Shown here piece by piece: positions 9,175-21,779 of a stretch of DNA of 64,000 bases (its first letter is position 1; the number at the start of each line of letters is the position of its first letter). Source of the stretch: Kineobactrum sediminis. Lineage in GTDB: Bacteria > Pseudomonadota > Gammaproteobacteria > Pseudomonadales > Halieaceae. Where the stretch lies: contig NZ_PKLZ01000002.1 of NCBI RefSeq assembly GCF_002868715.1, positions 1 through 64,000 on the forward strand, read 5' to 3'. The notes under the pieces are model-generated. The model searched no databases and was not told the origin of the DNA. It was given only the letters and a program-made list of their open reading frames with translations. Both the position numbers and the translations under genes were made by a program.

Positions 9175-10068
9175 ATGTCAGCCAGGAAAAAAGGTTTGGG
9201 GCGTGGGCTGGATGCGCTACTGGGAGCAGGCAATGCAACCCATACGCAGCAGGGCGACGACGGCGTACCGATAGAGTCACTGAGGGAATCGGGTGCGCTT
9301 AAAGACCTGCCGGTAGACCTCGTCCAGCGCGGCAAGTACCAGCCGCGCAGAGATATCGATCCCGAGTCGCTGCAGGAGCTGGCTGCCAGTATCAAGGCCC
9401 AGGGTGTCATGCAGCCAATTGTAGTGCGGCCGATTTCGGGCCGACGCTATGAAATTATTGCGGGTGAGCGCCGCTGGCGAGCGGCCCAGATGGCGGGGCT
9501 GGACCACATTCCATCCCTGGTCAGGGACGTTAGTGACGAGGCCGCCATCGCCATGGCCCTGATTGAGAACATCCAGCGTGAAGACCTCAACCCGATTGAG
9601 GAGGCCGCTTCATTACTGCGTCTGCAGCAGGAGTTTGAGCTTACCCAGCAGGAAGTGGCGGACGCGGTGGGCAAATCCAGGTCCACTATTGCCAACCTGT
9701 TACGCCTGATGTCACTGGAAGCCGATGTGCGCTTGCTGCTCGAACGCGGCGATATGGAGATGGGCCACGCCCGGGCACTACTGCCACTTGCCGCTGAAGT
9801 ACAGTCCCAGGCCGCTCGCACCGTCGTGGGGAAGGGTTTGTCCGTACGCCAGACCGAAGCGCTGGTACGTCATTTGCTGGCACAGCAGGAGGCTCCTGCG
9901 GTTGAGCCTGCGGGCCTTGATCCCAATATTCGCCAGTTGCAGGACGACCTGTCGCAGAAAATCGGTGCCCGGGTCCAGATTCAGCACACGGCGCGGGGCA
10001 AGGGCAAACTGGTACTCAGCTACAATAGCCTGGATGAACTGGATGGCATTCTGGGGCATATCAAATAG
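9175..10068 (+). CDS. parB: ParB/Spo0J chromosome-partitioning protein
   Basis: ParB is a CTP-dependent DNA clamp that loads at parS and spreads along DNA. The 297-residue product starts with the short basic KKGLGRGLDALLG motif, which contacts ParA. It has the CTPase region with GERRWRAAQMAGL, the ENIQREDLNPIEEA motif, a helix-turn-helix (LTQQEVADAVGKSRSTIANLL) and a C-terminal dimerisation domain. It forms an operon with parA and precedes the atp operon, as in Pseudomonas. Confidence 0.95.
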   Translation: MSARKKGLGRGLDALLGAGNATHTQQGDDGVPIESLRESGALKDLPVDLVQRGKYQPRRDIDPESLQELAASIKAQGVMQPIVVRPISGRRYEIIAGERRWRAAQMAGLDHIPSLVRDVSDEAAIAMALIENIQREDLNPIEEAASLLRLQQEFELTQQEVADAVGKSRSTIANLLRLMSLEADVRLLLERGDMEMGHARALLPLAAEVQSQAARTVVGKGLSVRQTEALVRHLLAQQEAPAVEPAGLDPNIRQLQDDLSQKIGARVQIQHTARGKGKLVLSYNSLDELDGILGHIK

Positions 10069-10113
10069 TGCGGCCTCACCTGTAAGCCACAGGATGTTGT
10101 GCAAAATTCACTG

Positions 10114-10200
10114 TTTTCCACAAGATACGGTACCCCTTGTTTACATTAGCTATAATTGCCATTGATTTGTCGCTATCTTGTCGCTAACTGCGGCTAATTT
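10114..10200 (+). promoter_or_regulatory. Upstream region of the atp operon with tandem repeat and -10 element
   Basis: Three signals lie between parB and atpI. There is a one-mismatch DnaA box TTTTCCACA at 10114-10122 and a perfect TATAAT at 10151-10156 with only a poor -35 sequence. There is also a direct repeat of TTGTCGCTA at 10167-10175 and 10178-10186, giving an 11-base period, one helical turn. This is the likely promoter region of the ATP synthase operon, and the repeat could be a regulator-binding site. The regulator is unknown. Confidence 0.45.
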
Positions 10201-10319
10201 TACCGACTCTGTATGCCCTGTTGCGGTTGAACCCGCCTGGTATTACACCTATAATGCGCGCGCGCTCAAAACGACCAAGTGCGCGGTGGTAAAACGTGAG
10301 GCGGCCCAGTGAGGTTTGC

Positions 10320-10700
10320 ATGAAAGCGAGCCGGATGCCTGCTCCCCCCGTTCACCGTATCGTCCTGGCGCAAGGGCTGGTCTTGATGCTTCTGTGTGGG
10401 CTGGCCTGGCTGGCAGCCGGCAAGGTATCGGCGCTATCGGTACTGTCCGGGTCGCTGGTGGCAATAGTGCCGCAGGTCTGGTTTGCAACGAAGGTGTTTC
10501 GCCAGCGGGGTGCCCGGGCAGCGCCGGAGATAGCGAAGTCGGCACTGGTGGGCGAGGTCGGCAAGTTGGTCCTGAGTGCCGCGGGATTTGCGGCAGTCTT
10601 TGTGCTGCTGAGACCGGTAGAAGCCGCCGGGGTGTTTTTGGGATATATCGCGATGGTCGCGGTACAGATTATTGGTAGCTGGATGTTGTTGTGGCAATAG
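10320..10700 (+). CDS. atpI: ATP synthase protein I (AtpI)
   Basis: AtpI is a small membrane protein encoded ahead of many F-type ATP synthase operons and thought to assist c-ring assembly. The 126-residue product has about four hydrophobic segments and the LSGSLVAIVPQVWFATKVF block typical of gammaproteobacterial AtpI. The start at 10320 follows GAGG with five-base spacing and is preferred over an earlier in-frame GTG at 10296. It is 47 bases before atpB. Confidence 0.88.
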   Translation: MKASRMPAPPVHRIVLAQGLVLMLLCGLAWLAAGKVSALSVLSGSLVAIVPQVWFATKVFRQRGARAAPEIAKSALVGEVGKLVLSAAGFAAVFVLLRPVEAAGVFLGYIAMVAVQIIGSWMLLWQ

Positions 10701-10744
10701 TCGTGGCAATAACCGCTAAACGAAAACCGGATCAAGAGTTGTGA

Positions 10745-11626
<882 letters not shown>

Positions 11627-11655
11627 TCCACTTTAACTTTGGTTATTAACGCTAG

Positions 11656-11904
<249 letters not shown>

Positions 11905-11929
11905 GCTGAACCAGGCAATCGGCAAGAAC

Positions 11930-11950
11930 GGGGCTGCTTCACTCAGCCCC
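11930..11950. promoter_or_regulatory. Hairpin between atpE and atpF
   Basis: A perfect seven-base stem (GGGGCTG/CAGCCCC) with a seven-base loop lies in the 69-base atpE-atpF spacer. There is no following T run, so it is more likely an mRNA-stabilising or processing element that favours atpE expression than a terminator. This role is inferred from position. Confidence 0.5.
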
Positions 11951-11973
11951 ACACTATCTGTGAGGAGTACGGC

Positions 11974-12444
11974 GTGAACATTAACCTTACGCTTATCGGT
12001 CAGGTGATAGCCTTCTTTGGTTTTGTCATCTTCTGCATGAAATATGTCTGGCCGCCCATTATTGCGGCCATGCATGAGCGTGAACAGAAGATAGCCGACG
12101 GACTCGCCGCCGCTGATCGTGCCAGTCACGATCTCGAACTGGCCCAGGAAAAGGCCCTCGACCGTCTCAAGGAAGCCAAGGTTGAAGCGGCAGGTATTGT
12201 CGACCTGGCCAACCGGCGCGCCAGCCAGATCGTCGAAGAGGCGAAAAACGCTGCGCTGGTGGAAGCTGAGCGGGTCAAGACTTCTGCCCGGGCGGAAATA
12301 GAACAGGAAACAAACCGGGCCCGCGAGACCTTACGGTCGCAAGTCGCGGTGTTGTCACTGGTGGGTGCCGAGAAGGTGTTGGGCGCCACAGTCGACAAAC
12401 AGGCCCACGCCGATCTGGTCAACCAACTGGCTGCAGAGCTTTAA
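11974..12444 (+). CDS. atpF: F0F1 ATP synthase subunit b
   Basis: Subunit b is the peripheral stalk that holds F1 stationary. The 156-residue protein has one N-terminal membrane helix ([20 protein letters not shown]) followed by a long charged coiled coil rich in Ala, Glu, Lys and Arg, and a delta-binding C-terminus. The start is GTG after a good TGAGGAG ribosome-binding site. It lies between atpE and atpH. Confidence 0.96.
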   Translation: MNINLTLIGQVIAFFGFVIFCMKYVWPPIIAAMHEREQKIADGLAAADRASHDLELAQEKALDRLKEAKVEAAGIVDLANRRASQIVEEAKNAALVEAERVKTSARAEIEQETNRARETLRSQVAVLSLVGAEKVLGATVDKQAHADLVNQLAAEL

Positions 12445-12459
12445 GGGCGAGGACGCGCA

Positions 12460-12996
12460 ATGGCGGAACTGACCACACTGGCACGTCCCTACGCAAAGGC
12501 TGCCTTTGAATATGCCCGGGACAAGCAGGCACTGGCCGATTGGTCAGAGCAAATGGCGACCGTCGCCCGGGTGAGTGCCGACCCCCATATCAAGGCGGTG
12601 CTTCAGGATCCGGCCGGCGCCGGCGAGCGGCAGGCCGACATACTGGCGGATGTCTGTGGCGATGCGCTGGGCAGCGATGTAAAACGCTTCCTGTCGGTGC
12701 TGGCCCAGAACAGGCGGCTCGTGTTACTGCCCCAGATAAGCGCGCTTTTTGACGACTTCAGGGCCGATCATGAAAAGTCGGTAGATGTGGAAGTGGTGTC
12801 AGCATTCGAGCTCGAAGACGAGATGACACAAAACCTGGTCGCGGCCCTCGGCAAGCGATTGGAACGGAAAGTTAATGTGCGCACCACGACGGACGCGAGT
12901 CTGCTCGGTGGTGTGTTAATAAAAGCCGGCGATCTGGTAATCGATGGCTCCCTGCGCGGCAGGCTGAACAAGCTTGCCGCCGCATTGAATTCGTAG
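12460..12996 (+). CDS. atpH: F0F1 ATP synthase subunit delta
   Basis: Delta links the b-dimer to the top of F1. The 178-residue protein begins [17 protein letters not shown] and has the C-terminal signature [22 protein letters not shown], both characteristic of the OSCP/delta family. The length is normal. It starts 15 bases after atpF and ends 16 bases before atpA. Confidence 0.96.
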   Translation: MAELTTLARPYAKAAFEYARDKQALADWSEQMATVARVSADPHIKAVLQDPAGAGERQADILADVCGDALGSDVKRFLSVLAQNRRLVLLPQISALFDDFRADHEKSVDVEVVSAFELEDEMTQNLVAALGKRLERKVNVRTTTDASLLGGVLIKAGDLVIDGSLRGRLNKLAAALNS

Positions 12997-13012
12997 GATT
13001 GAGGAACAGAGC

Positions 13013-14557
13013 ATGCAGCAACTGAATCCATCAGAAATTAGCGAGATGATCAAGCAGCGCATCGATCAGCTTGATGTGTCTTCCCAGGCTCGCAACGAAG
13101 GTACGGTGGTCTCGGTTACCGACGGTATCATTCGCATCTACGGTCTTACCGACGTCATGTATGGTGAGATGATCGAGTTTGAGGGCGGTATCTTTGGCAT
13201 GGCGCTCAACCTCGAGCGGGACTCGGTTGGCGCGGTGGTGCTGGGCGATTACAAGAGCCTGGCTGAAGGCCAGTCCTGTCGCTGTACCGGTCGTATTCTT
13301 GAAGTGCCGGTAGGCCCCGAGTTGCAGGGCCGCGTGGTTGACGCACTCGGCAATCCGATTGACGGCAAGGGCCCGGTTAACACGACCATGACCGATGCAC
13401 TGGAGAAGGTTGCTCCCGGCGTTATCGCCCGCCAATCGGTTGACCAGCCGGTGCAGATCGGTCTCAAGGCCATCGACGCGATGGTGCCAATCGGTCGCGG
13501 CCAGCGCGAACTGATCATCGGCGACCGCCAGGTCGGCAAAACGGCAATCGCGGTTGATGCCATCATCAACCAGAAAAACACGGGCATCAAATGCGTCTAC
13601 GTTGCCATCGGCCAGAAAGCGTCGTCGGTTGCGGCGGTTGTGCGCAAGCTGGAAGAGCACGGTGCCATGGACCATACCATCGTGGTTGCCGCCACCGCTG
13701 CCGATCCGGCTGCCATGCAGTTTCTGGCACCTTTTGCCGGTTGCACCATGGGCGAGTATTACCGTGACCGGGGCGAGGACGCCCTGATCATCTATGACGA
13801 CCTGACCAAGCAGGCCTGGGCTTATCGCCAGATATCGCTGTTGTTACGTCGTCCCCCGGGCCGTGAAGCCTATCCTGGTGACGTTTTCTATCTGCACTCC
13901 CGCCTGCTGGAACGCGCAGCCCGGGTAAACCCGGACTACGTTGAGAAACTCACCAATGGTGAAGTGAAGGGTAAAACGGGCTCCCTTACGGCATTACCGA
14001 TTATCGAGACCCAGGCGGGTGACGTATCCGCTTTCGTACCGACCAACGTGATCTCTATTACCGACGGCCAGATCTTCCTCGAGGCGGATATGTTCAACGC
14101 CGGTATTCGTCCGGCCATGAACGCGGGTATCTCGGTATCGCGGGTAGGCGGTGCGGCGCAGACGAAGATCATCAAGAAGCTGTCCGGTGGTATTCGTACC
14201 GCCCTGGCCCAGTACCGCGAACTGGCGGCGTTCTCCCAGTTTGCCTCTGATCTTGATGAGGCCACCAAGGCCCAGCTGGATCACGGGGAGCGCGTTACCG
14301 AACTGATGAAGCAAAAGCAGTATTCACCCCAGAGTATCGCCGAAATGGGCGTTATCCTGTACGCGGCCAACGAAGGCTACCTGCGCGATGTCGAGGTCAA
14401 CAAGATCAACGATTTTGAATCGGCGCTGTTGTCTTACATGCATGCGGAATACGACGACCTGATGAAATCAATCGTTGCGAGTGGCGATTACAACGACGAT
14501 ATCGCCGCCAGTTTCAAGGCTGCAATCGAAACGTTCAAAGCTACTCAAACCTGGTAA
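13013..14557 (+). CDS. atpA: F0F1 ATP synthase subunit alpha
   Basis: Alpha is the non-catalytic nucleotide-binding subunit of the F1 hexamer. The 514-residue protein has the Walker A motif GDRQVGKTA, the family signature [13 protein letters not shown], and the C-terminal helical domain. The sequence is complete. atpG begins 16 bases after the stop. Confidence 0.98.
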   Translation: MQQLNPSEISEMIKQRIDQLDVSSQARNEGTVVSVTDGIIRIYGLTDVMYGEMIEFEGGIFGMALNLERDSVGAVVLGDYKSLAEGQSCRCTGRILEVPVGPELQGRVVDALGNPIDGKGPVNTTMTDALEKVAPGVIARQSVDQPVQIGLKAIDAMVPIGRGQRELIIGDRQVGKTAIAVDAIINQKNTGIKCVYVAIGQKASSVAAVVRKLEEHGAMDHTIVVAATAADPAAMQFLAPFAGCTMGEYYRDRGEDALIIYDDLTKQAWAYRQISLLLRRPPGREAYPGDVFYLHSRLLERAARVNPDYVEKLTNGEVKGKTGSLTALPIIETQAGDVSAFVPTNVISITDGQIFLEADMFNAGIRPAMNAGISVSRVGGAAQTKIIKKLSGGIRTALAQYRELAAFSQFASDLDEATKAQLDHGERVTELMKQKQYSPQSIAEMGVILYAANEGYLRDVEVNKINDFESALLSYMHAEYDDLMKSIVASGDYNDDIAASFKAAIETFKATQTW

Positions 14558-14573
14558 TTCCGAGGACCATCAG

Positions 14574-15437
14574 ATGGCAGGCGGAAAAGAAGTCCGGACC
14601 AAGATAACCAGCATCCGGAGTACGCAAAAGATTACCAGCGCCATGGAAATGGTGGCGGCTAGTAAAATGCGTAAAGTGAAGGAGCGCATGGCCCTGGGGA
14701 AGCCCTACGCGCGTCGTATGCGCGCAGTGGTCGGGCACATTGCGAACTCTGCTCCCGAGTACCGCCATTCGTATATGGTTGAGCGGGAAGTAAAGCGGGT
14801 AGGGTTCATCGTCGTCTCGACTGATCGCGGTCTGTGCGGTGGTCTCAACGTTAACGCCTTCAAGGCTACCGTGCGCGCCATGAAAGGCTGGGCGGAGCAG
14901 GATGTTGAAATCGACTTGTGCCTGATTGGCGCGAAAGCGGCGGCATTCTTCAGAACCTATGGTGGTAACGTTACCGCGTCGGTACGTGATATTGGTGAAG
15001 CACCTCTTTTGGCGGATCTTATTGGCAGCGTCAAAACCATGCTCGACGCCTACGAAGATGGGCACATTGATCGCCTGTTCCTGGTTAGCAACGAATTCAT
15101 CAACACCATGACCCAAAGCCCGAAGGTGGAGCAATTGCTGCCACTGGAAGCCGAGGAAAGTACGGAGATGAAGCATCATTGGGATTACATTTATGAGCCC
15201 GATGCGATGGAGTTGCTGGACCAGTTGCTGACCCGCTACATCGAATCCCAGGTGTACCAGGCCGTGGTTGAGAACGGTGCCTGTGAACAGGCAGCGCGAA
15301 TGCTTGCAATGAAGAGTGCGACCGACAACGCCGGTGAATTGATCGACGATCTCCAGTTGATTTACAACAAGGCACGCCAGGCCGCCATTACCCAGGAACT
15401 GTCGGAAATCGTCAGTGGCGCTGCGGCAATTGGCTGA
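14574..15437 (+). CDS. atpG: F0F1 ATP synthase subunit gamma
   Basis: Gamma is the central rotor shaft. The 287-residue protein starts [20 protein letters not shown] and ends with the conserved [15 protein letters not shown] helix, both parts of the long rotor coiled coil. The open frame extends upstream into atpA, but the ATG at 14574 has a nearby CGAGGA ribosome-binding site and matches the family start. Confidence 0.97.
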   Translation: MAGGKEVRTKITSIRSTQKITSAMEMVAASKMRKVKERMALGKPYARRMRAVVGHIANSAPEYRHSYMVEREVKRVGFIVVSTDRGLCGGLNVNAFKATVRAMKGWAEQDVEIDLCLIGAKAAAFFRTYGGNVTASVRDIGEAPLLADLIGSVKTMLDAYEDGHIDRLFLVSNEFINTMTQSPKVEQLLPLEAEESTEMKHHWDYIYEPDAMELLDQLLTRYIESQVYQAVVENGACEQAARMLAMKSATDNAGELIDDLQLIYNKARQAAITQELSEIVSGAAAIG

Positions 15438-15440
15438 TAA

Positions 15441-16925
<1,485 letters not shown>

Positions 16926-16949
16926 CAGGGCGCAACAGGGGATCTCTAC

Positions 16950-17378
16950 ATGGCAATGACTATTCACTGCGATATTGTCAGCGCGGAGGAGGCAATCTTC
17001 TCCGGCCTGGTTGAAATGCTGGTCGCAACGGGCGAAATGGGGGAAATGGGTATTACTTATGGCCATGCCCCGCTGTTGTCCTCCCTGATTCCCGGTCCTG
17101 TGCGCATCGTCAAGCAGGGTGGTGAGGAAGAGGTGTACTACGTGTCCGGCGGTTTCATTGAAATTCAGCCGGGTGTTGTCAGTATCCTTGCTGATACGGC
17201 GTTGCGCGCGGGAGATGTTGACGAAGCGGCTGCCGAAGAAGCCCGCCGCGAAGCCGTGCATGTGCTTACCAGCCAGGCGGGCGACTTTGATTATGGCCGC
17301 GCCTCGGCGCAATTGGCGGAATCTGCGGCCCAACTGGCGACATTGCGCAAAATGCGCAATCGCGCCGGCAGGGGTTGA
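16950..17378 (+). CDS. atpC: F0F1 ATP synthase subunit epsilon
   Basis: Epsilon is the small rotor subunit that can inhibit ATP hydrolysis. The 142-residue protein has the N-terminal beta-sandwich with [21 protein letters not shown], the [22 protein letters not shown] block, and a C-terminal two-helix region. It closes the atp operon. Confidence 0.96.
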   Translation: MAMTIHCDIVSAEEAIFSGLVEMLVATGEMGEMGITYGHAPLLSSLIPGPVRIVKQGGEEEVYYVSGGFIEIQPGVVSILADTALRAGDVDEAAAEEARREAVHVLTSQAGDFDYGRASAQLAESAAQLATLRKMRNRAGRG

Positions 17379-17385
17379 TTCCGGA

Positions 17386-17411
17386 CAGGGGTGAGCTTGG
17401 CCCCGCCCCTG
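17386..17411. terminator. Possible hairpin after the atp operon
   Basis: CAGGGG at 17386-17391 can pair with CCCCTG at 17406-17411 shortly after the atpC stop. There is no T run, so Rho-independent termination is doubtful. It is given as the only terminator-like element seen in this 297-base spacer before glmU. Confidence 0.3.
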
Positions 17412-17413
17412 GT

Positions 17414-17536
17414 TTAGCAGTCATTAAAGCGCGCCTCACGCTTTCTGTTCCTCCAGTTGGCAAAGTCCGCATCGTTGCCGACCCCTGCCCACTCCTCCGC
17501 ACTCAGGGTGTGAACGACGTCCCATTCCTCTGCCAA
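17414..17536 (-). CDS. Possible 40-residue protein, unknown
   Basis: The minus strand of the atpC-glmU spacer encodes a 40-residue frame from a TTG codon that reads MAEEWDVVHTLSAEEWAG and continues GNDADFANWRNRKREARFNDC. The composition looks protein-like (two tryptophans in similar EEW contexts, a charged C-terminus). No ATG and no clear ribosome-binding site are visible, and I recognise no family. It could be a remnant or chance. Confidence 0.22.
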   Translation of the reverse strand: MAEEWDVVHTLSAEEWAGVGNDADFANWRNRKREARFNDC

Positions 17537-17675
17537 TAGCGGTAGGCAGTGTTTTTTTGTTCGCGCTAAAAATGCTATTGTTGCCGGCTAAATCCCCACG
17601 CGGGCAGGTTCAAATGCAGGGCTGTCCCTGACGGGAGCAGGTCTTCTGCGGGTTGAATGGAAACGGAATGACGCT

Positions 17676-19049
17676 ATGCAGCTCGAAGTTATTATTCTCG
17701 CAGCGGGACAGGGGTCCCGGATGCGATCGCATCTTCCCAAGGTACTGCACTCCCTGGCCGGCAGGCCACTTTTACAGCATGTACTGGATACCGCCAAGGC
17801 GCTGGAACCCGTTGCAATACATGTCGTAGTCGGCCACGGCGCGCAACAGCTTAAAGAGGCCCTGGCGTCAGAGCCGGTCAGCTGGGTAGAGCAGGAACAA
17901 CAGCTTGGTACCGGGCACGCCGTATTACAGGCGCTACCGCGCATCGCCGAAGGCAGTACGGTGCTTGTGCTGTACGGGGATGTGCCGCTGATCAATGTTG
18001 CCACATTACAAACACTGGTGGCACAGGCTGCCGAAGTACCCGCCCTGCTCACGGTTAACCTCGCCAATCCCGCCGGCTATGGGCGTATTATGCGCGATGG
18101 CAGCGGTGCTCTGGTGGGAGTGGTCGAACATAAAGATGCCAACGCTGACCAGCTTCTGCTCAGCGAGGTGAACAGTGGGGTCATGGCCGCTCCGGTCAGT
18201 ATCCTGCAACGTTTTCTACCCGCTGTTGGCAATGACAATCAACAGGCCGAGTATTACCTTCCCGAAGTGCTGTCACTGGCAGTCGCCGCTGGTATGTCCG
18301 TCAAGACGAGCATGGCAGATGACGAATGGGAGGTCATGGGCGTCAACGACCAACTCCAGCTCAGTCAACTGGAGCGCGAATTGCAACAACGGCGGGCGCG
18401 GTCACTGCTGTTGGCCGGAGTGCGCCTGGCTGACCCGGCCCGTATCGACGTTCGGGGCAAACTGGAGTGTGGCCGCGACGTGTTTATAGATATCAACTGC
18501 GTCTTTATTGGTGACGTGGTATTGGGCGACGATGTCCAGGTGGGGCCAAACTGCGTGCTGCGCGACGTCACGGTGGGCAACGGCACTGAAATCCAGGCGA
18601 TGAGTCACCTGCAGCAGGCAAAAATCGGCAACGACTGTGCTGTTGGTCCCTATGCGCGTCTGCGTCCGGATACGGTGTTGGCTGATCGGGCCCGTGTAGG
18701 CAACTTCGTTGAGACCAAAAAGGCCAATATTGGTATCGGTAGCAAGGTCAACCATTTGTCGTACATCGGTGACTGCGAGATAGGTGCCAGCGCCAATATT
18801 GGAGCCGGAACCATCACCTGTAATTACGATGGTGTTAACAAGCACCAGACCCGGATTGGAGACGATGCGTTTGTTGGCTCCAACGCGACCCTGGTGGCCC
18901 CGGTAGAAGTAGCAAACCGGGGCTTTGTCGCGGCGGGCTCAACCATCACCAGCCATGTGGCTGAGGGTGAGTTGGCGGTCGGCCGCGGCAAGCAACGCAA
19001 TATCCAGGGCTGGAAGCGCCCGGGCAAACCTCCCACAAGCAAGGATTGA
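17676..19049 (+). CDS. glmU: Bifunctional GlcNAc-1-P uridyltransferase/glucosamine-1-P acetyltransferase GlmU
   Basis: GlmU acetylates glucosamine-1-phosphate and then couples it to UTP, giving UDP-GlcNAc for peptidoglycan and lipopolysaccharide. The 457-residue protein has the N-terminal nucleotidyltransferase motif LAAGQGSRMRSHLPKVLH and a C-terminal left-handed beta helix with hexapeptide repeats, including GPYARLRPDT and GAGTITCNYDGVNKH. It is three bases upstream of glmS, so the two UDP-GlcNAc enzymes are co-transcribed. Confidence 0.97.
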   Translation: MQLEVIILAAGQGSRMRSHLPKVLHSLAGRPLLQHVLDTAKALEPVAIHVVVGHGAQQLKEALASEPVSWVEQEQQLGTGHAVLQALPRIAEGSTVLVLYGDVPLINVATLQTLVAQAAEVPALLTVNLANPAGYGRIMRDGSGALVGVVEHKDANADQLLLSEVNSGVMAAPVSILQRFLPAVGNDNQQAEYYLPEVLSLAVAAGMSVKTSMADDEWEVMGVNDQLQLSQLERELQQRRARSLLLAGVRLADPARIDVRGKLECGRDVFIDINCVFIGDVVLGDDVQVGPNCVLRDVTVGNGTEIQAMSHLQQAKIGNDCAVGPYARLRPDTVLADRARVGNFVETKKANIGIGSKVNHLSYIGDCEIGASANIGAGTITCNYDGVNKHQTRIGDDAFVGSNATLVAPVEVANRGFVAAGSTITSHVAEGELAVGRGKQRNIQGWKRPGKPPTSKD

Positions 19050-19052
19050 GTT

Positions 19053-20882
19053 ATGTGCGGCATTGTAGCGGCGACGGCCCGGCGTGAAGTTTCGGCTATT
19101 CTACTGGAAGGGCTGCGACGTCTTGAGTACCGCGGCTACGATTCGGCAGGGCTGGCCCTGATCGACAGTGACCATAATCTGCTGTTGCATAAACGCCAGG
19201 GCAAGGTCGCAGAACTTGAACAGGCCCAGGCGATGGACCCCAAGTACGGCTGTGTGGGCATCGCCCACACCCGTTGGGCAACCCACGGGGCACCCTCTGC
19301 AGCTAATGCGCATCCGCACATTTCCGGCGAGCGCGTGGCGGTGGTGCACAACGGCATTATAGAAAACAACGAAGCCCTCCGTGCGGAACTGCAAGCCGCC
19401 GGTTACGAGTTCCTCTCCGGCACCGACACCGAAGTGATAGTCCACTTGCTGCATCAACAATTGCAGTCGAGCCAGAGTCTGTTGCAGGCCATGCAGACCG
19501 TGGTGGAACGACTGGAGGGTGCCTATGCACTCGCGGCTATCGATGTCGCCCATCCCGACGAAGTGATCGCGACTCGCGAGGGCAGCCCCCTGGTTATAGG
19601 GGTGGGCATTGGCGAAAACTTCCTTGCCTCGGATGCACTGGCCCTGCGCCAGGTAACCGATCGCTTTATTTACCTGGAAGAAGGCGACCTGGTGCGTATG
19701 ACGGCGTCGTCGCTGCAAATCTACGACGCCAATGGCAACCGCATAGAGCGAACGATATCCCAACTGGCGGCCCATGAAGAGGCGACAGGGCTGGGTGATT
19801 ACGAACATTACATGCTTAAGGAGATTTACGAACAGCCACGCGCGCTGGCGGCAACAGTACCCGCAACAGGGGCTCACGACATTGCCGACGAGGCATTTGG
19901 CACTGGGGCCGCAGCCGTCTTTGACCGTGTCCAGGCTGTGCAGATTGTTGCCTGCGGCACCAGTTTTCACGCCGGCATGGTCGCCCGCTACTGGCTTGAG
20001 GAACTGGCGGGTATTCCCTGCGCTGTTGAGGTGGCATCCGAGTTTCGTTATCGCAAACGCGTACAGCATCCGGGAACCCTGCTGGTGACAGTGTCCCAGT
20101 CCGGCGAGACCGCCGACACCCTGGCGGCACTGCGCAACGCCACCGAAGCTGAGTTTATCTCCAGCCTGGTGATATCGAACGTCGACCACAGCTCTCTGGT
20201 GCGAGAGTCGGACCTTGTATTCCTTACCCGCGCCGGCGCTGAAATCGGGGTGGCCTCAACCAAGGCTTTCACGACCCAGCTGGTTGCTTTCCTGATGCTC
20301 ACCCTGGTGCTTGGTCGCAGACGCAACCTGTCTCCCGAAGCCGCATCTGCCATGGTGTCGGCTTTGCACAAGCTGCCCGATTACGTTGAACAGACCCTGA
20401 AACTGGATCCCCTGATCAAGGACATGGCGTCGGCCTTCATTCTGCGGCATCACGCTTTGTTCCTGGGCCGTGGCATCCAGTATCCGATAGCGCTTGAAGG
20501 TGCACTGAAGCTCAAGGAAATTTCCTATATTCACGCGGAAGCCTATCCGGCCGGTGAACTGAAACACGGCCCGCTGGCCCTGGTCGATGCCGATATGCCG
20601 GTGGTTGCCGTGGCACCCGGCGACGAGTTGATGGAGAAGCTTAAATCCAATATTGAAGAAGTGCGTTCGCGGGGTGCTGAACTGTATGTATTCGCAGACG
20701 AAAACGCCGGCTTCCTCGATGATCCCCGGGTGCATGTGTTGAGGATGCCCCATTGCCCCGAGTTATTGAAACCCATCGTGTATACCGTCGCGTTGCAGTT
20801 ACTGGCTTATCATGTTGCGGTGCAGAAAGGCACGGATGTGGACAAGCCACGGAACCTGGCGAAGTCAGTAACGGTGGAATAG
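19053..20882 (+). CDS. glmS: Glutamine-fructose-6-phosphate aminotransferase GlmS
   Basis: GlmS makes glucosamine-6-phosphate from fructose-6-phosphate and glutamine, the first step towards UDP-GlcNAc. The 609-residue protein keeps Cys2, the N-terminal nucleophile ([13 protein letters not shown]). It has the [16 protein letters not shown] and HTRWATHG glutaminase motifs, two SIS sugar-isomerase domains ([18 protein letters not shown]), and the C-terminal KSVTVE. The three-base gap after glmU leaves no room for a separate leader, so there is no glmS ribozyme. Confidence 0.97.
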   Translation: MCGIVAATARREVSAILLEGLRRLEYRGYDSAGLALIDSDHNLLLHKRQGKVAELEQAQAMDPKYGCVGIAHTRWATHGAPSAANAHPHISGERVAVVHNGIIENNEALRAELQAAGYEFLSGTDTEVIVHLLHQQLQSSQSLLQAMQTVVERLEGAYALAAIDVAHPDEVIATREGSPLVIGVGIGENFLASDALALRQVTDRFIYLEEGDLVRMTASSLQIYDANGNRIERTISQLAAHEEATGLGDYEHYMLKEIYEQPRALAATVPATGAHDIADEAFGTGAAAVFDRVQAVQIVACGTSFHAGMVARYWLEELAGIPCAVEVASEFRYRKRVQHPGTLLVTVSQSGETADTLAALRNATEAEFISSLVISNVDHSSLVRESDLVFLTRAGAEIGVASTKAFTTQLVAFLMLTLVLGRRRNLSPEAASAMVSALHKLPDYVEQTLKLDPLIKDMASAFILRHHALFLGRGIQYPIALEGALKLKEISYIHAEAYPAGELKHGPLALVDADMPVVAVAPGDELMEKLKSNIEEVRSRGAELYVFADENAGFLDDPRVHVLRMPHCPELLKPIVYTVALQLLAYHVAVQKGTDVDKPRNLAKSVTVE

Positions 20883-20906
20883 CGACCTGCTAAGGCTTTC
20901 GTTGAC

Positions 20907-21749
20907 ATGAAAACCCATCGGTTTCATCAACTGGATGTCTTTTCCGATAAGCCTCTGCGGGGCAATCCCCTGGCTGTTGTGCACAGTGCCGATGACCTCG
21001 ACGAGATGACGATGGCCGGCTTTGCACGCTGGACAAACCTCTCCGAAACCACGTTTCTGCTTACGTCCCGGCACCCCGAGGCTGATTACAGGGTGCGCAT
21101 CTTTACCCCGGGTGGTGAGCTGCCCTTCGCCGGACACCCCACGCTTGGTAGTTGTTACGCATGGCTCGCAGGTGGTGGCATACCTCGTCACCCTGACTAC
21201 ATCGTGCAGGAATGTGAGCTTGGGTTGGTCAGGATTCGCAAAGATGGAGCAAGGCTTGCCTTTGCCGCGCCGCCACTGCTCAAGCGCGGGCCGGTTGACG
21301 AGATCCTGTTGGCCCGGGCAGCCGCGGGACTTGGGTTGCATAGAGAAGAGATTCTGCAGCACCAGTGGGTGGATAATGGGCCCGGCTGGTTCGTGTTAAT
21401 GCTGGATTCCGCCGAGAGGGTCCTGTCACTGACGCCGGAAGTCGCGCTGCTCAGTGACCTGAAATTCGGTATTATCGGGCCCCATAAGGCGATGCAGGAT
21501 AGTGATTACGAAGTGCGGGCGTTTGTTGTGCCACTGGGCATAACCGAAGACCCGGTCACCGGGAGTTTAAACGCCGGGATCGCGATGTGGCTTATCGAGA
21601 CCGGCCTGGCCAAGCCAGCTTATGTGGTGTCCCAGGGCACGGCTTTACAGCGTTCGGGCAGGGTTTTCGTCGATAAGGTTGGTGACGATATTTGGGTGGG
21701 TGGGTATGTGGCCACCTGTGTGGAGGGAAGTGTCAGGCTTCCGGGTTGA
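20907..21749 (+). CDS. PhzF-family isomerase/epimerase-like protein
   Basis: PhzF proteins have a two-domain diaminopimelate-epimerase-like fold; PhzF itself isomerises a phenazine precursor, but most chromosomal members have no assigned substrate. The 280-residue protein shows the family start FHQLDVFSDKPLRGNPLAVV, the catalytic-region LSETTFLL, the PGGELPFAGHPTLGS motif and EDPVTGSLNAG. No phenazine genes are present, so a phenazine role is unlikely. It lies 30 bases upstream of oxyR on the same strand. Confidence 0.85.
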   Translation: MKTHRFHQLDVFSDKPLRGNPLAVVHSADDLDEMTMAGFARWTNLSETTFLLTSRHPEADYRVRIFTPGGELPFAGHPTLGSCYAWLAGGGIPRHPDYIVQECELGLVRIRKDGARLAFAAPPLLKRGPVDEILLARAAAGLGLHREEILQHQWVDNGPGWFVLMLDSAERVLSLTPEVALLSDLKFGIIGPHKAMQDSDYEVRAFVVPLGITEDPVTGSLNAGIAMWLIETGLAKPAYVVSQGTALQRSGRVFVDKVGDDIWVGGYVATCVEGSVRLPG

Positions 21750-21779
21750 CAGCAAAATTCTCATGGGGCCAAACGTCTA

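Noticed and set aside
12571-12582. GTGAGTGCCGAC in atpH, similar to the SlmA-like 12-mer.
   Set aside because: It has two mismatches to the other copies and loses the palindrome, so it was not counted as a third site.
19101-20189. A 362-codon open frame on the minus strand opposite glmS.
   Set aside because: glmS is unambiguous on the plus strand, and the antisense product has no recognisable feature.
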